NCBI GenBank assembly: GCA_016182845.1
Contig: JACPFT010000004.1
Coordinates: forward strand, 62,001 to 126,000
Length of the DNA stretch: 64,000 nt
Direction of reading: 5' to 3'
From: Gammaproteobacteria bacterium
GTDB lineage: Bacteria > Pseudomonadota > Gammaproteobacteria > Enterobacterales > Permianibacteraceae
Below are positions 55,180 through 64,000 of this stretch, piece by piece. The number at the start of each line of letters is the position of its first letter. Position 1 is the first letter of the stretch. The notes beneath the pieces were generated by a model, which had not been told where the DNA came from, did no database searches, and was given only the letters and a program-made list of their open reading frames with translations. The translations under genes were made by a program, and so were the position numbers.

Positions 55180-55579
55180 GGTATTCCCTCTGAATGGTTG
55201 GCTGTTGTGTCTTGAGCAAAAACAACGCCCGCTTCCTGTTGTTTTCCGCGCAATTATCAACCGTCACCATCGGGGAATTAAACCCGACTCCTGCCCCGAA
55301 AAATGCGATAAGCCAACGGGCCAGGCCATACCACTAGACCGGTATTTGTCGCATCTCGCCGCGATGACGGCCCGATGCGCCTAGACAACCAAAAATCAGA
55401 GTAAAAACCATGAAAACCCCGGCCCTCGGGAAATTTCATTTTTGCGAAGGGCATCAACACCCATGCGCGACACCCGGCACACTCCGGGTCGATGCGCTCG
55501 CGCATTTCTCGGCAGGAACGCCTCGGAACGCCACCCCGTGAACGGGATAGACAGCGCGGCTCCCGCCAACAAGTTCCCA
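55180..55579. other. 400-nt intergenic region upstream of the protease gene, no gene seen
   Basis: No ORF here has family features. The DNA contains a weak inverted pair (ATGCGATA near 55302 and TGTCGCAT near 55348). I looked for a cyclic-di-GMP riboswitch pattern and did not find one. It presumably holds the protease promoter. Confidence 0.4.
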
Positions 55580-55616
55580 AAAGCAAACAGGGCCGCGACG
55601 CGACCCTGCTTTTCCA
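55580..55616 (-). terminator. Terminator of argS
   Basis: On the minus strand, a CAGGGTCGCG arm pairs with CGGCCCTG across a short loop, followed by TTTGCTTTT. It begins 13 nt beyond the argS stop. Confidence 0.7.
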
Positions 55617-55628
55617 CTGGAATGCCGC

Positions 55629-57365
55629 TTACATGCGTTCCAGGGTCTCGATCCCCAAGAGGGCCAGACCCTGCTTCAGGGTCTTGGCGGTCAGGAGGGC
55701 CAGCTTCAGGCGGCTCTGCTTCACGGCCTCTTCCGCGTTCAGGATGGGGCAGGCCTCGTAAAAGCTCATGAACAGGCCCGCCAGCTCGAACAGATACGCG
55801 CAGAGATAATGCGGATAGCACTCGGCGGCGACCGAACGCACCACCTCCTCGAATTGCACCAGCTTTAGCGCCAGATAGCGCTCGGCCGGCTCGCTCAAGC
55901 GCATCTCGCCGCTCAAGGCCGACTCGTCGAGGCCGGCGCGGCGGAACACGCTCATCACCCGGCTGTAGGCATAGAGCATATAGGGTGCGGTATTGCCCTC
56001 GAAGGCCAGCATCTGGTCCCAGCTGAAGATGTAGTCGGAGGTGCGGCTCTTGGACAGATCGGCGTATTTCACCGCCGACACGCCGACGACGCGACCGATC
56101 TCGCGCAGCTCGTCCTCGGGCAGCTCGGGATTCTTGGCCTTCACCACCTCGTAGGCGCGCTTCTCGCCCTCGGCGATCAGGTCGGCGAGCTTGGCCGTGC
56201 CGCCCGAGCGGGTCTTGAAGGGCTTGCCATCCGTGCCCATGACCGTGCCATAGGACACGTGCTCCAGCTTCATCTCCGGGCGGGCGAAGCCGGCCTTGTG
56301 GCCCAGGGTGTAGAGCTGCTGAAGGTGCAGGCCCTGGCGCACGTCGATGACATAAAGCACGCGGTCGGCGTGCAGCTGGTTGTTGCGGTAGCGCAGAGCC
56401 GCCAGATCGGTGGTCATGTACAGATAACCGCCGTCGGACTTCTGCACGATGATGGGCAGGGGCGCGTCGTCCTTGCCCTTGAACTCGTCCAGGAACACGC
56501 AGCGCGCGCCCTGGTCGACGGTGAGCAGATGCTGCTTCTCCAGGTCGACGATGACATTGTCCAGGTCGTCGTTATAGGCCGATTCGGCCATCAGGTCCTC
56601 GCGGGTCAGAAGGATGCCCAGCTCCTGATAGACCTCCTCGCAATGGGACAGGGAGACCTCGATGAACTGTTGCCAGAGGTGCAGGCACTCGGCGTCGCCG
56701 GACTGCAGCTTCACCACGTACTCGCGGGCCGTGTCGGCGAAGCCGGGCAGCTCGTCGAAGGCCTTCTTGGCCTCGCGGTAGAAGACTTCCAGGTTGGACA
56801 GCTCCATGGACAGGGCATCGCCGCCCTGGGCTTGCAGGCGCTTCATGTACGCGATGAGCATGCCGAACTGGGTGCCCCAGTCGCCCACGTGGTTCTGGCG
56901 GACGAGCTTATGGCCGAGGAAATCCAGGACGCGCACCAGGGAGTCGCCGATGATGGTGCCGCGCAGATGGCCGACGTGCATCTCCTTGGCGAGATTGGGC
57001 GAGGAATAGTCCACGACGATGGTCTGCGGCTCGCTCGCGGCGGCGATGCCCAGGCGGGCATCGGCCAGGGCAGCTTCCGCCTGCGCGGCCAGCCATTCGG
57101 GCTTGAGGTGGACGTTGATGAAGCCGGGACCCGCGATCTCCACCTTCTCGGCAAACCCGGGCTGCCCCAGGGCCTCCACCACCTTCTGGGCCAGTTCGCG
57201 GGGATTCAGCTTCAGCGCCTTAGCCGCGCCCATGACGCCATTGGCCTGATAATCGCCGAACTCGCGCTTGGCGGAGGGTCGCACGGCGGCCGGCGTGCCG
57301 GCGGGCGCGCCGGCGGCGGCCAGGGCTGCGGAGAATTGGGCATCGAGAAAGGCTTGGATATGCAT
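55629..57365 (-). CDS. argS: Arginyl-tRNA synthetase
   Basis: A 578-residue class I synthetase. The N-terminal additional domain is followed by the HIGH-type motif HVGH in [21 protein letters not shown]. The KMSK position is occupied by a degenerate KPFKTRSGG, usual for ArgS. The C-terminal anticodon-binding helices end in LGIETLERM. The start [11 protein letters not shown] was chosen over an upstream ATG to match family length. It is separated from purA by an inverted REP-like pair that forms a terminator hairpin. Confidence 0.95.
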   Translation of the reverse strand: MHIQAFLDAQFSAALAAAGAPAGTPAAVRPSAKREFGDYQANGVMGAAKALKLNPRELAQKVVEALGQPGFAEKVEIAGPGFINVHLKPEWLAAQAEAALADARLGIAAASEPQTIVVDYSSPNLAKEMHVGHLRGTIIGDSLVRVLDFLGHKLVRQNHVGDWGTQFGMLIAYMKRLQAQGGDALSMELSNLEVFYREAKKAFDELPGFADTAREYVVKLQSGDAECLHLWQQFIEVSLSHCEEVYQELGILLTREDLMAESAYNDDLDNVIVDLEKQHLLTVDQGARCVFLDEFKGKDDAPLPIIVQKSDGGYLYMTTDLAALRYRNNQLHADRVLYVIDVRQGLHLQQLYTLGHKAGFARPEMKLEHVSYGTVMGTDGKPFKTRSGGTAKLADLIAEGEKRAYEVVKAKNPELPEDELREIGRVVGVSAVKYADLSKSRTSDYIFSWDQMLAFEGNTAPYMLYAYSRVMSVFRRAGLDESALSGEMRLSEPAERYLALKLVQFEEVVRSVAAECYPHYLCAYLFELAGLFMSFYEACPILNAEEAVKQSRLKLALLTAKTLKQGLALLGIETLERM

Positions 57366-57448
57366 GGTTATTCCTTGGATGCAGCGCATCGCCTGAAAAG
57401 CCCTCATCCAGCATTCCAGGCACCAATCAGTTGAACGAGACGGCAAAA

Positions 57449-57491
57449 AAAAACCGTTCGTCCTGAGCTTGTCGAAGGATGAACGGTTTTT
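57449..57491. terminator. Terminator hairpin formed by a REP-like repeat between purA and argS
   Basis: AAAAACCGTTCGTCC and GGATGAACGGTTTTT pair over 15 bp with one G-T wobble, around the loop TGAGCTTGTCGAA. A- and T-tracts on the two sides make it usable in both directions. Confidence 0.8.
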
Positions 57492-57536
57492 ACGGCTGGC
57501 GAGGCCGTTCATGGTTCGACAAGCTCACCACGAACG
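57454..57536. repeat. REP-like inverted pair, copy P4
   Basis: CCGTTCGTCCTGAGCTTGTC...GAACGG at 57454-57486 and the related inverted CCGTTCATGGTTCGACAAGC...GAACGG at 57504-57536. Same family as copies P1, P2 and P3. Confidence 0.88.
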
Positions 57537-57561
57537 GCGCCGGTTGCACATGCCGCGCGGC

Positions 57562-58893
<1,332 letters not shown>

Positions 58894-58958
58894 CTATATT
58901 CTAACCCAAGATCGTGGCACGGCCAAAGCGAATGCTGCGCAGCAGCGAAGAAGAGGGA

Positions 58959-59064
58959 TTGACCGCCAAGAACACCAAGAACGCCAAGTGAAGAAATACA
59001 AGGGCTTAGCTTGCCGTTCCTCTGACAGGACTCTTCTTGGTGTTCTTGGTGTTCTTGGCGGTTA
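58959..59064. repeat. Nested repeat element, copy R5 (short form)
   Basis: Left arm 58959-58995 (TTGACCGCCAAGAACACC...) and right arm 59033-59064 (...GTGTTCTTGGCGGTTAA) in the 278-nt gap between purA and hflC. It lacks the inner arms of R1-R3. The 9-bp unit is CCAAGAACA/G. Confidence 0.9.
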
Positions 59065-59098
59065 AATCCTCTTAGAAAACGGCGGCAGCCCAAACGCC

Positions 59099-59120
59099 AA
59101 GGGCAGCCGAAGCTGCCCTT
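59099..59120 (-). terminator. Terminator-like hairpin after hflC
   Basis: AAGGGCAGC and GCTGCCCTT flank a 4-nt loop. On the minus strand it follows the hflC stop by 18 nt. The T-tail is weak. Confidence 0.6.
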
Positions 59121-59138
59121 GTACGTGATCTCCCGGAC

Positions 59139-60023
59139 CTATTTGCCGCCCGAGCTCTTCATGTAGCGGAAGAACTCCGAGTCGGGCTTCAGGACCAAGA
59201 CATCCGTTTTGTCCTTGAAGCTGACCTTGTAGGCATCCAGGCTCTTCACGAAAGCATAGAACTCCGGGTTCTTCTGGAAGGCCTGGGCATAGAGCGCCGT
59301 GGCCTCGGCATCCCCCGTGCCGCGCAGCGTCGCCGCCTGGCGTTCGGCATCGGCGATCAGCACGCGCACCGTGGCATCGGTCTTGGCCTTGATGATATTG
59401 GCCTCCTTCTCACCCTTGGAGCGATGCTCCGTCGCCACGCGCTGGCGCTCGGCGCGCATGCGGTCGTAGACGTTGCCACTCACCTCCTCCGGGTAGTTGA
59501 TGGTCTTGACGCGCACGTCCACCACTTCCATGCCCAGGTTGGCGGCGCTCTTGTTGGCATAGGCCTTGAGCGTGTCCATCATGGTCGAGCGGGCATCGGA
59601 GATCAGCTGCTTGTTGGTGCGCTTGCCGAACTCCGAGCGCAGGCCGGTGTTGACCATGCGTTCCAGCAAGTCCTCGCCGCGCCGGTGATCGCCCTGGGTG
59701 CTCTTGTAGAACTGCTCGAAATCCTTGATGCGCCATTTCACATAGGCGTCCACCATCATGAATTTCTTCTCGGCGGTGAGCACGCGCTCCTGATCCCGAT
59801 CCATGGTCTGGATGCGCGCATCCAGGGTCATGACCTTTTCCGCCATGGGCCACTTGAAATGGATGCCCGGCTCGTAGATGCGCGCCAGCTCACCATCGCG
59901 CTGCACCTTGCCGAAACGCAGGACCATGGCGCGCTCGTACTGAGCCACGGTGAACAAACAATTGGCGAGGCCGAGAGCGGCCAGCGCCAGGACCAGCAAA
60001 AATCCGGTCAAACGCGGGCTCAT
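59139..60023 (-). CDS. hflC: HflC, FtsH-modulating membrane protein
   Basis: A 294-residue prohibitin/SPFH-family protein with one N-terminal membrane anchor (about 5-24) and a periplasmic SPFH domain (VAQYERAMVLRFGKVQR). The C-terminal helix contains ALYAQAFQKNPEFYAFVKSLDAYK. With HflK it forms the cage around FtsH hexamers. It begins 2 nt after hflK. Confidence 0.95.
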   Translation of the reverse strand: MSPRLTGFLLVLALAALGLANCLFTVAQYERAMVLRFGKVQRDGELARIYEPGIHFKWPMAEKVMTLDARIQTMDRDQERVLTAEKKFMMVDAYVKWRIKDFEQFYKSTQGDHRRGEDLLERMVNTGLRSEFGKRTNKQLISDARSTMMDTLKAYANKSAANLGMEVVDVRVKTINYPEEVSGNVYDRMRAERQRVATEHRSKGEKEANIIKAKTDATVRVLIADAERQAATLRGTGDAEATALYAQAFQKNPEFYAFVKSLDAYKVSFKDKTDVLVLKPDSEFFRYMKSSGGK

Positions 60024-60025
60024 GC

Positions 60026-61153
60026 TTATCTCCTCGACGAATTCAAATAGGGGTCGTTGCTCGCGGGGTTGGCGCCGGCCGGCTCGGAGCTCAGCGGCGA
60101 AACCTCGACGCGCGGGGTGTAGCCGGGTCGCGTGCCGATGATCTTGTCCAGGGGCAGGTACATCATGTTGCTGCCGCCTTCCACGTCCACCAGGACCTTG
60201 GAGGAATTGCTCAGGACGTCCTGCATGGTCTCCAGGTACAGGCGCTTACGCGTCACTTCCGGAGCCAGCTCGTACTGGGGCAGGAGCTTGACGAAGCGCG
60301 CGACCTCGCCCTGGGCCCTGGCCACCACTTCCTGCTTATAAGCCTGGGCTTCTTGGACGATGCGCGAGGCACGCCCCTCGGCGATGGGCTCCTGCTTGGA
60401 GGAATAGGTCCTGGCCTCGGTGATCACGCGCTCCTCGTCCTCGCGGGCCTTGATGGCGTCGTCGAAGGAGGCCTGGACGTCATTCGGCGCCTTGGCCACC
60501 TGCAGGGTCACCTCGGTGATCACGAGGCCGGTCTGGTAGGGCTCGATGATGCGGTTCATTTCCTCTTCGGAACGGATGCGCACCTGGTCGCGGCCGCCGG
60601 TCAGGAGATCGTCCATGCTGGACTGGCCGACCACGAGGCGCAGAGCGCTCTCGGCCACGTGCTCCATGGTGCGATCCGGATCGCGCACATTGAACAAATA
60701 CTTCACCGGATCGGAGATCCGATACTGCACGCCCAGTTCAACCTCGGCGATGTTCTCGTCCTGGGTGAGCATCCGCCCGGCCGCGCGCTTCTGCACTACC
60801 TTGCTCACATCGACGGTGATCACCTTGTCGACGAAGCGCGGCAGCCAGTGGATGCCGGAGGTCACGGTTTCGTGATAGGCGCCGAAGCGCATGACCACGC
60901 CGCGCTCGGCCTCTTGCACGGTATAAAAGCCGGACAGGCTCCAAATCAGCAGGGCGACGATGGCGATCAGGCCGAAACCGGCGGCACCGGCCTCGCCGCC
61001 GCTCTGGCTGCCGCCGTTGCCACCGCGTCCGCCAAAAACGCCGCCGAGGCGGCCCAGCCACTTGCGCATCTGTGCTTCCAGGTCCGGCGGACCGTCATTG
61101 TTCTTGCGACCCCAGGGGTCGGGCTTTTGATTACCCGGCTCATTCCAGGCCAT
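60026..61153 (-). CDS. hflK: HflK, FtsH-modulating membrane protein
   Basis: A 375-residue SPFH protein. A Gly/Asn-rich cytoplasmic start (PWGRKNNDGPPDLE, GGRGGNGGSQSGG) precedes a helix near residues 60-78. The SPFH domain starts YTVQEAERGVVMRFGAYHETV, and an Ala/Gln/Glu-rich coiled region carries IVQEAQAYKQEVVARAQGEVARF. The start MAWNEPGNQKPDPWG matches the family; four codons upstream there is another ATG. It lies between hflX and hflC. Confidence 0.95.
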   Translation of the reverse strand: MAWNEPGNQKPDPWGRKNNDGPPDLEAQMRKWLGRLGGVFGGRGGNGGSQSGGEAGAAGFGLIAIVALLIWSLSGFYTVQEAERGVVMRFGAYHETVTSGIHWLPRFVDKVITVDVSKVVQKRAAGRMLTQDENIAEVELGVQYRISDPVKYLFNVRDPDRTMEHVAESALRLVVGQSSMDDLLTGGRDQVRIRSEEEMNRIIEPYQTGLVITEVTLQVAKAPNDVQASFDDAIKAREDEERVITEARTYSSKQEPIAEGRASRIVQEAQAYKQEVVARAQGEVARFVKLLPQYELAPEVTRKRLYLETMQDVLSNSSKVLVDVEGGSNMMYLPLDKIIGTRPGYTPRVEVSPLSSEPAGANPASNDPYLNSSRR

Positions 61154-61187
61154 GTTGGACTCCATGCACTTTCATACGTAATAGGGA

Positions 61188-62516
61188 TCAGGGTTGTTCG
61201 GCCAGCCACCAGTCGGCTTCCGACTCGGGCTCGACTAGCCCCACGTCGCGAGGATTCAGGCCCTCGCGGCGCAATACTTTATGCAGTTCCTCGCGCGGCA
61301 AGACCACGCGCAACAGCCAATGCCCGTCCTCGTCCAGGCTTTCCTCCTGGACGGCATTGAGGTCGTACAGCTGGCCGCGCAGCCGCCCCATGCGAGGTTC
61401 CAGCACCAGGGTCTCCTGGACGGCATCGCCATGGGTCAGTTCGGCCAGGGCCGCCGCCAGTATATCCAGCCCTAAGCGCTCCTTGGCCGAAATCCACACC
61501 CGCCAGGGCAGGCCCTGTTCGTCGCGTTCCAGGCGCGGCGTGGCGTCCAGGCGGTCGATCTTGTTCATGACCATGAGGCGCGGCGCCTCGGTGGCGCCGA
61601 TTTCCTCCAGGACGATGTCCACCTGCTCGATGTTGCGCTGGGCATTCTCGTCGGCGGCGTCGATCACATGCACCAGCAGATCCGCCTCGCGGGTCTCCTC
61701 CAGGGTGGCGCGGAAGGCGGCCACCAGCTCATGGGGGAGATGGCGGATAAAGCCCACCGTGTCGGCCAGGATGATCTTGGCGCCGCCCGGCAGCTCCAGG
61801 GCGCGCAAGGTCGGGTCCAGGGTCGCGAACAACTGGTCGGCGGCGTAGACCTGGGCGTGGGTCAGGGTGTTGAACAGGGTGGACTTGCCGGCATTGGTAT
61901 AGCCCACCAGGGACACGGTGGGCACGGCATTGCGCAGCCGCGCCTTGCGGCCCTCGGCGCGCTGGCGCTCGACCTTTTCCAGGCGCTTCTGGATCGTGTC
62001 GATCTTCTGGCGCAGGATGCGCCGGTCGATTTCCAGCTGGGTCTCGCCCATGCCGCCGCGCAGGCCGATACCGCCGCGCTGGCGTTCCAAGTGGGTCCAG
62101 CCGCGCACCAGGCGCGTGGACATATGGCGCAAATGGGCGAGCTCCACCTGCAGCTTGCCCTCGAAGGTGCGGGCGCGCTGGGCGAAGATGTCCAGGATCA
62201 GGCCGGTGCGATCCACGACGCGGCATTGCAGATGCCGCTCCAGGTTGCGTTCCTGGCCCGGAGTCAGGGCGTGGTTGAAGATGACCAGTTCGGCCTCGGC
62301 GGCTTCCACCGCCGCCTTGATCTCGTCGGCCTTGCCGGTCCCGACGAAGAGCTTGGGATCGGGCAGTTGGCGGGAGCCGGTGACCAGGCCCAGGCGCTCG
62401 ACGCCGGCGGAACGCACCAGCTCGCCGAACTCGGCCAGTTCCTCGTGTTGCGCTTCGCCGCTGAATTCGATGTGCACGAGCACGGCGCGATCGCCGCCGC
62501 GGTAACGGTCAAACAA
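61188..62516 (-). CDS. hflX: GTPase HflX
   Basis: A 442-residue ribosome-binding GTPase. The N-terminal HflX domain (VGTGKADEI, LTPGQERNLE, DRTGLILDIFAQRA) precedes the G domain with G1 GYTNAGKS, G3 DTVGFI and G4 NKID. It acts in ribosome rescue or splitting under stress. It follows hfq by 53 nt. Confidence 0.95.
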   Translation of the reverse strand: MFDRYRGGDRAVLVHIEFSGEAQHEELAEFGELVRSAGVERLGLVTGSRQLPDPKLFVGTGKADEIKAAVEAAEAELVIFNHALTPGQERNLERHLQCRVVDRTGLILDIFAQRARTFEGKLQVELAHLRHMSTRLVRGWTHLERQRGGIGLRGGMGETQLEIDRRILRQKIDTIQKRLEKVERQRAEGRKARLRNAVPTVSLVGYTNAGKSTLFNTLTHAQVYAADQLFATLDPTLRALELPGGAKIILADTVGFIRHLPHELVAAFRATLEETREADLLVHVIDAADENAQRNIEQVDIVLEEIGATEAPRLMVMNKIDRLDATPRLERDEQGLPWRVWISAKERLGLDILAAALAELTHGDAVQETLVLEPRMGRLRGQLYDLNAVQEESLDEDGHWLLRVVLPREELHKVLRREGLNPRDVGLVEPESEADWWLAEQP

Positions 62517-62569
62517 TGCCCAATCCTCGGCCAGCCCCTCGGCGGCGCATCGCGCCGGCGAAAACCGGC

Positions 62570-62953
<384 letters not shown>

Positions 62954-63018
62954 CTAGCACGCGTGTTCAAGCCTGCCGAAAAACTTCGTTGCAGGAAGTG
63001 TGAGCCTACACGTCGGGA

Positions 63019-63999
63019 TCACGGAAATCCGGGCCAATGTCCGCTTTCTTGGGCCTTGCCTACGCATTTCAAGACCTGGGCCGGTAAATTTTCCCCCAGG
63101 CTGTCCAGCCAGTGCACCCCCTCCCAGCCGCGCAGCCAAGTCAGTTGGCGCTTGGCCAGCTGGCGCGTGGCGGCGACCCCCTTGTCGACAAAGCTGCGGT
63201 AATCCACCTCGCCGGCCAGGTATTCCCAGGCCTGGCGGTAGCCCACCGAGCGTATCGACGGCAGTTCCGGGTTCAGATCGCCGCGCCGGTACAGGGCTTC
63301 GACCTCGGCCAGGAAACCGAGTTCCAGCATGTGGGCGAAGCGCCGGGCGATGCGCTCGTGCAAGACGCTGCGCATCGCCGGGGCGATGGCGAAGCGCAGG
63401 AGCGGCGCCGCCAGGCCCTGGCCCGTGCCCTGCAGCTCGGTGAGGGTCTTGCCGGTCAGTGCATGCACTTCCAGGGCGCGTTGCAGACGCTGGGGATCCT
63501 TGGGATGGATGCGCGCCGCGGCCACCGGGTCGATGTCCGCGAGGCGGCGGTGCAGCGCTTCCCAGCCATGGACCTCGGCCTCGGCGAGGATCCGCGTACG
63601 CACGCTTGCATCGGCGGAAGGCAGGTCGGACAGACCGAACTCCAGGGCCCGGTAATAGAGCATGGTGCCGCCGACGAAGAGCGGCAGCTTGCCCCGCGCC
63701 CAGATCTGCTCGCACAGCCGCCGCGCGTCATCGACAAAGCGCGCCGCCGAATAGGCCTCGGCCGGGTCACAGATGTCGATGAGGTGGTGCGGCGCGGCGG
63801 CCAGGACCTCCGGTTCCGGCTTGGCCGTGCCTATGTCCATGCCCCGGTAGACCAGGGCCGAGTCCACCGAGACCAGCTCCACCGGCAGGGCCTGGTGCAG
63901 GGCCACGGCCAGATCGGTCTTGCCGGCGGCCGTGGGGCCCATGAGGAAGATGGCGCCGACCCTCTCCCGGCGCTGCGCGACGCTTTCCACGGGCTTCAT
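63019..63999 (-). CDS. miaA: tRNA dimethylallyltransferase
   Basis: A 326-residue enzyme that adds dimethylallyl to A37 of tRNAs reading U-starting codons. The P-loop is GPTAAGKT (21-28), with [19 protein letters not shown] and a C-terminal [12 protein letters not shown] region typical of MiaA. The ATG at 63999 is at the window edge. A slightly longer start outside the window is possible, but the length is already complete for the family. Confidence 0.95.
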   Translation of the reverse strand: MKPVESVAQRRERVGAIFLMGPTAAGKTDLAVALHQALPVELVSVDSALVYRGMDIGTAKPEPEVLAAAPHHLIDICDPAEAYSAARFVDDARRLCEQIWARGKLPLFVGGTMLYYRALEFGLSDLPSADASVRTRILAEAEVHGWEALHRRLADIDPVAAARIHPKDPQRLQRALEVHALTGKTLTELQGTGQGLAAPLLRFAIAPAMRSVLHERIARRFAHMLELGFLAEVEALYRRGDLNPELPSIRSVGYRQAWEYLAGEVDYRSFVDKGVAATRQLAKRQLTWLRGWEGVHWLDSLGENLPAQVLKCVGKAQESGHWPGFP

Positions 64000-64000
64000 G

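Noticed and set aside
55180-55579. Possible cyclic-di-GMP or other riboswitch before the protease gene
   Set aside because: No conserved core of a known class was recognised on the minus strand; the only inverted pair is weak.

Overview
The window is high-GC, gene-dense chromosomal DNA of a gammaproteobacterium. Three kinds of evidence point there. The housekeeping order carA-carB-greA / yhbY / rlmE-ftsH-folP-glmM-tpiA-secG-tRNA-Leu-nuo is a gammaproteobacterial arrangement. The miaA-hfq-hflX-hflK-hflC-purA block lacks the hisZ gene often inserted in betaproteobacteria. A YebG homologue and an ntrBC pair preceded by a DUF4124 gene are also present. Gene content fits a respiratory, facultatively anaerobic, possibly chemolithotrophic bacterium of Chromatiales type. 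This is inference; no taxonomic marker was searched.

Layout. 1-5.9 kb: 5' half of a minus-strand complex I operon (nuoA-B-C-D-E-F and the start of nuoG). 6.2-13.3 kb: tRNA-Leu(GAG), secG, tpiA, an HDOD signalling protein, glmM, folP and ftsH. 13.4-19.7 kb: rlmE, yhbY, greA, carB, carA. 19.9-23.3 kb: a DUF4124 protein and the NtrB/NtrC two-component system. 23.6-27.6 kb: trmL, a 2OG-Fe(II) oxygenase-like gene, gpsA, secB, a glutaredoxin and a membrane-anchored rhodanese. 27.9-35.5 kb: a respiratory nitrate reductase operon that opens with a membrane-anchored dihaem cytochrome c (narC-like, narG, narH, narJ, narI) behind a very good FNR/DNR-type promoter. 35.5-43.6 kb: a DUF4426 protein, a GldC-like small protein and a complete Alternative Complex III operon (actA-B1-B2-C-D-E-F), in which ActB is split into two genes. 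43.8-46.2 kb: a TonB-dependent receptor. 46.3-53.4 kb: a divergent SOS island, with lexA-yebG-unknown on one side and imuA-imuB-dnaE2 on the other, around a control region with two near-identical 14-bp palindromes. 53.4-55.2 kb: a secreted metzincin-like protease. 55.6-64 kb: argS, purA, hflC, hflK, hflX, hfq, miaA.

How the genes work together. NADH enters at complex I. Under low oxygen, quinol can be oxidised by NarGHI, with NarC-like as an extra haem carrier. ACIII can oxidise quinol and pass electrons to periplasmic cytochromes. The SOS island encodes its own repressor and the three-part mutagenic translesion polymerase system.

The most distinctive non-coding feature is a family of nested palindromic repeats built on a roughly 9-bp unit of the type CCAAGAACG, with ends of the type TTAACCGCC/GGCGGTTAA. 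There are five copies in 64 kb. One copy lies inside the 5' end of actE and encodes nearly all of the N-terminal region of that exported cytochrome. A second palindrome family (a variant of TTCGACAAGCTCAGCACGAA) occurs four times, once inside the nar operon and once as an apparent terminator between purA and argS. A single 165-bp MITE-like palindrome follows trmL.
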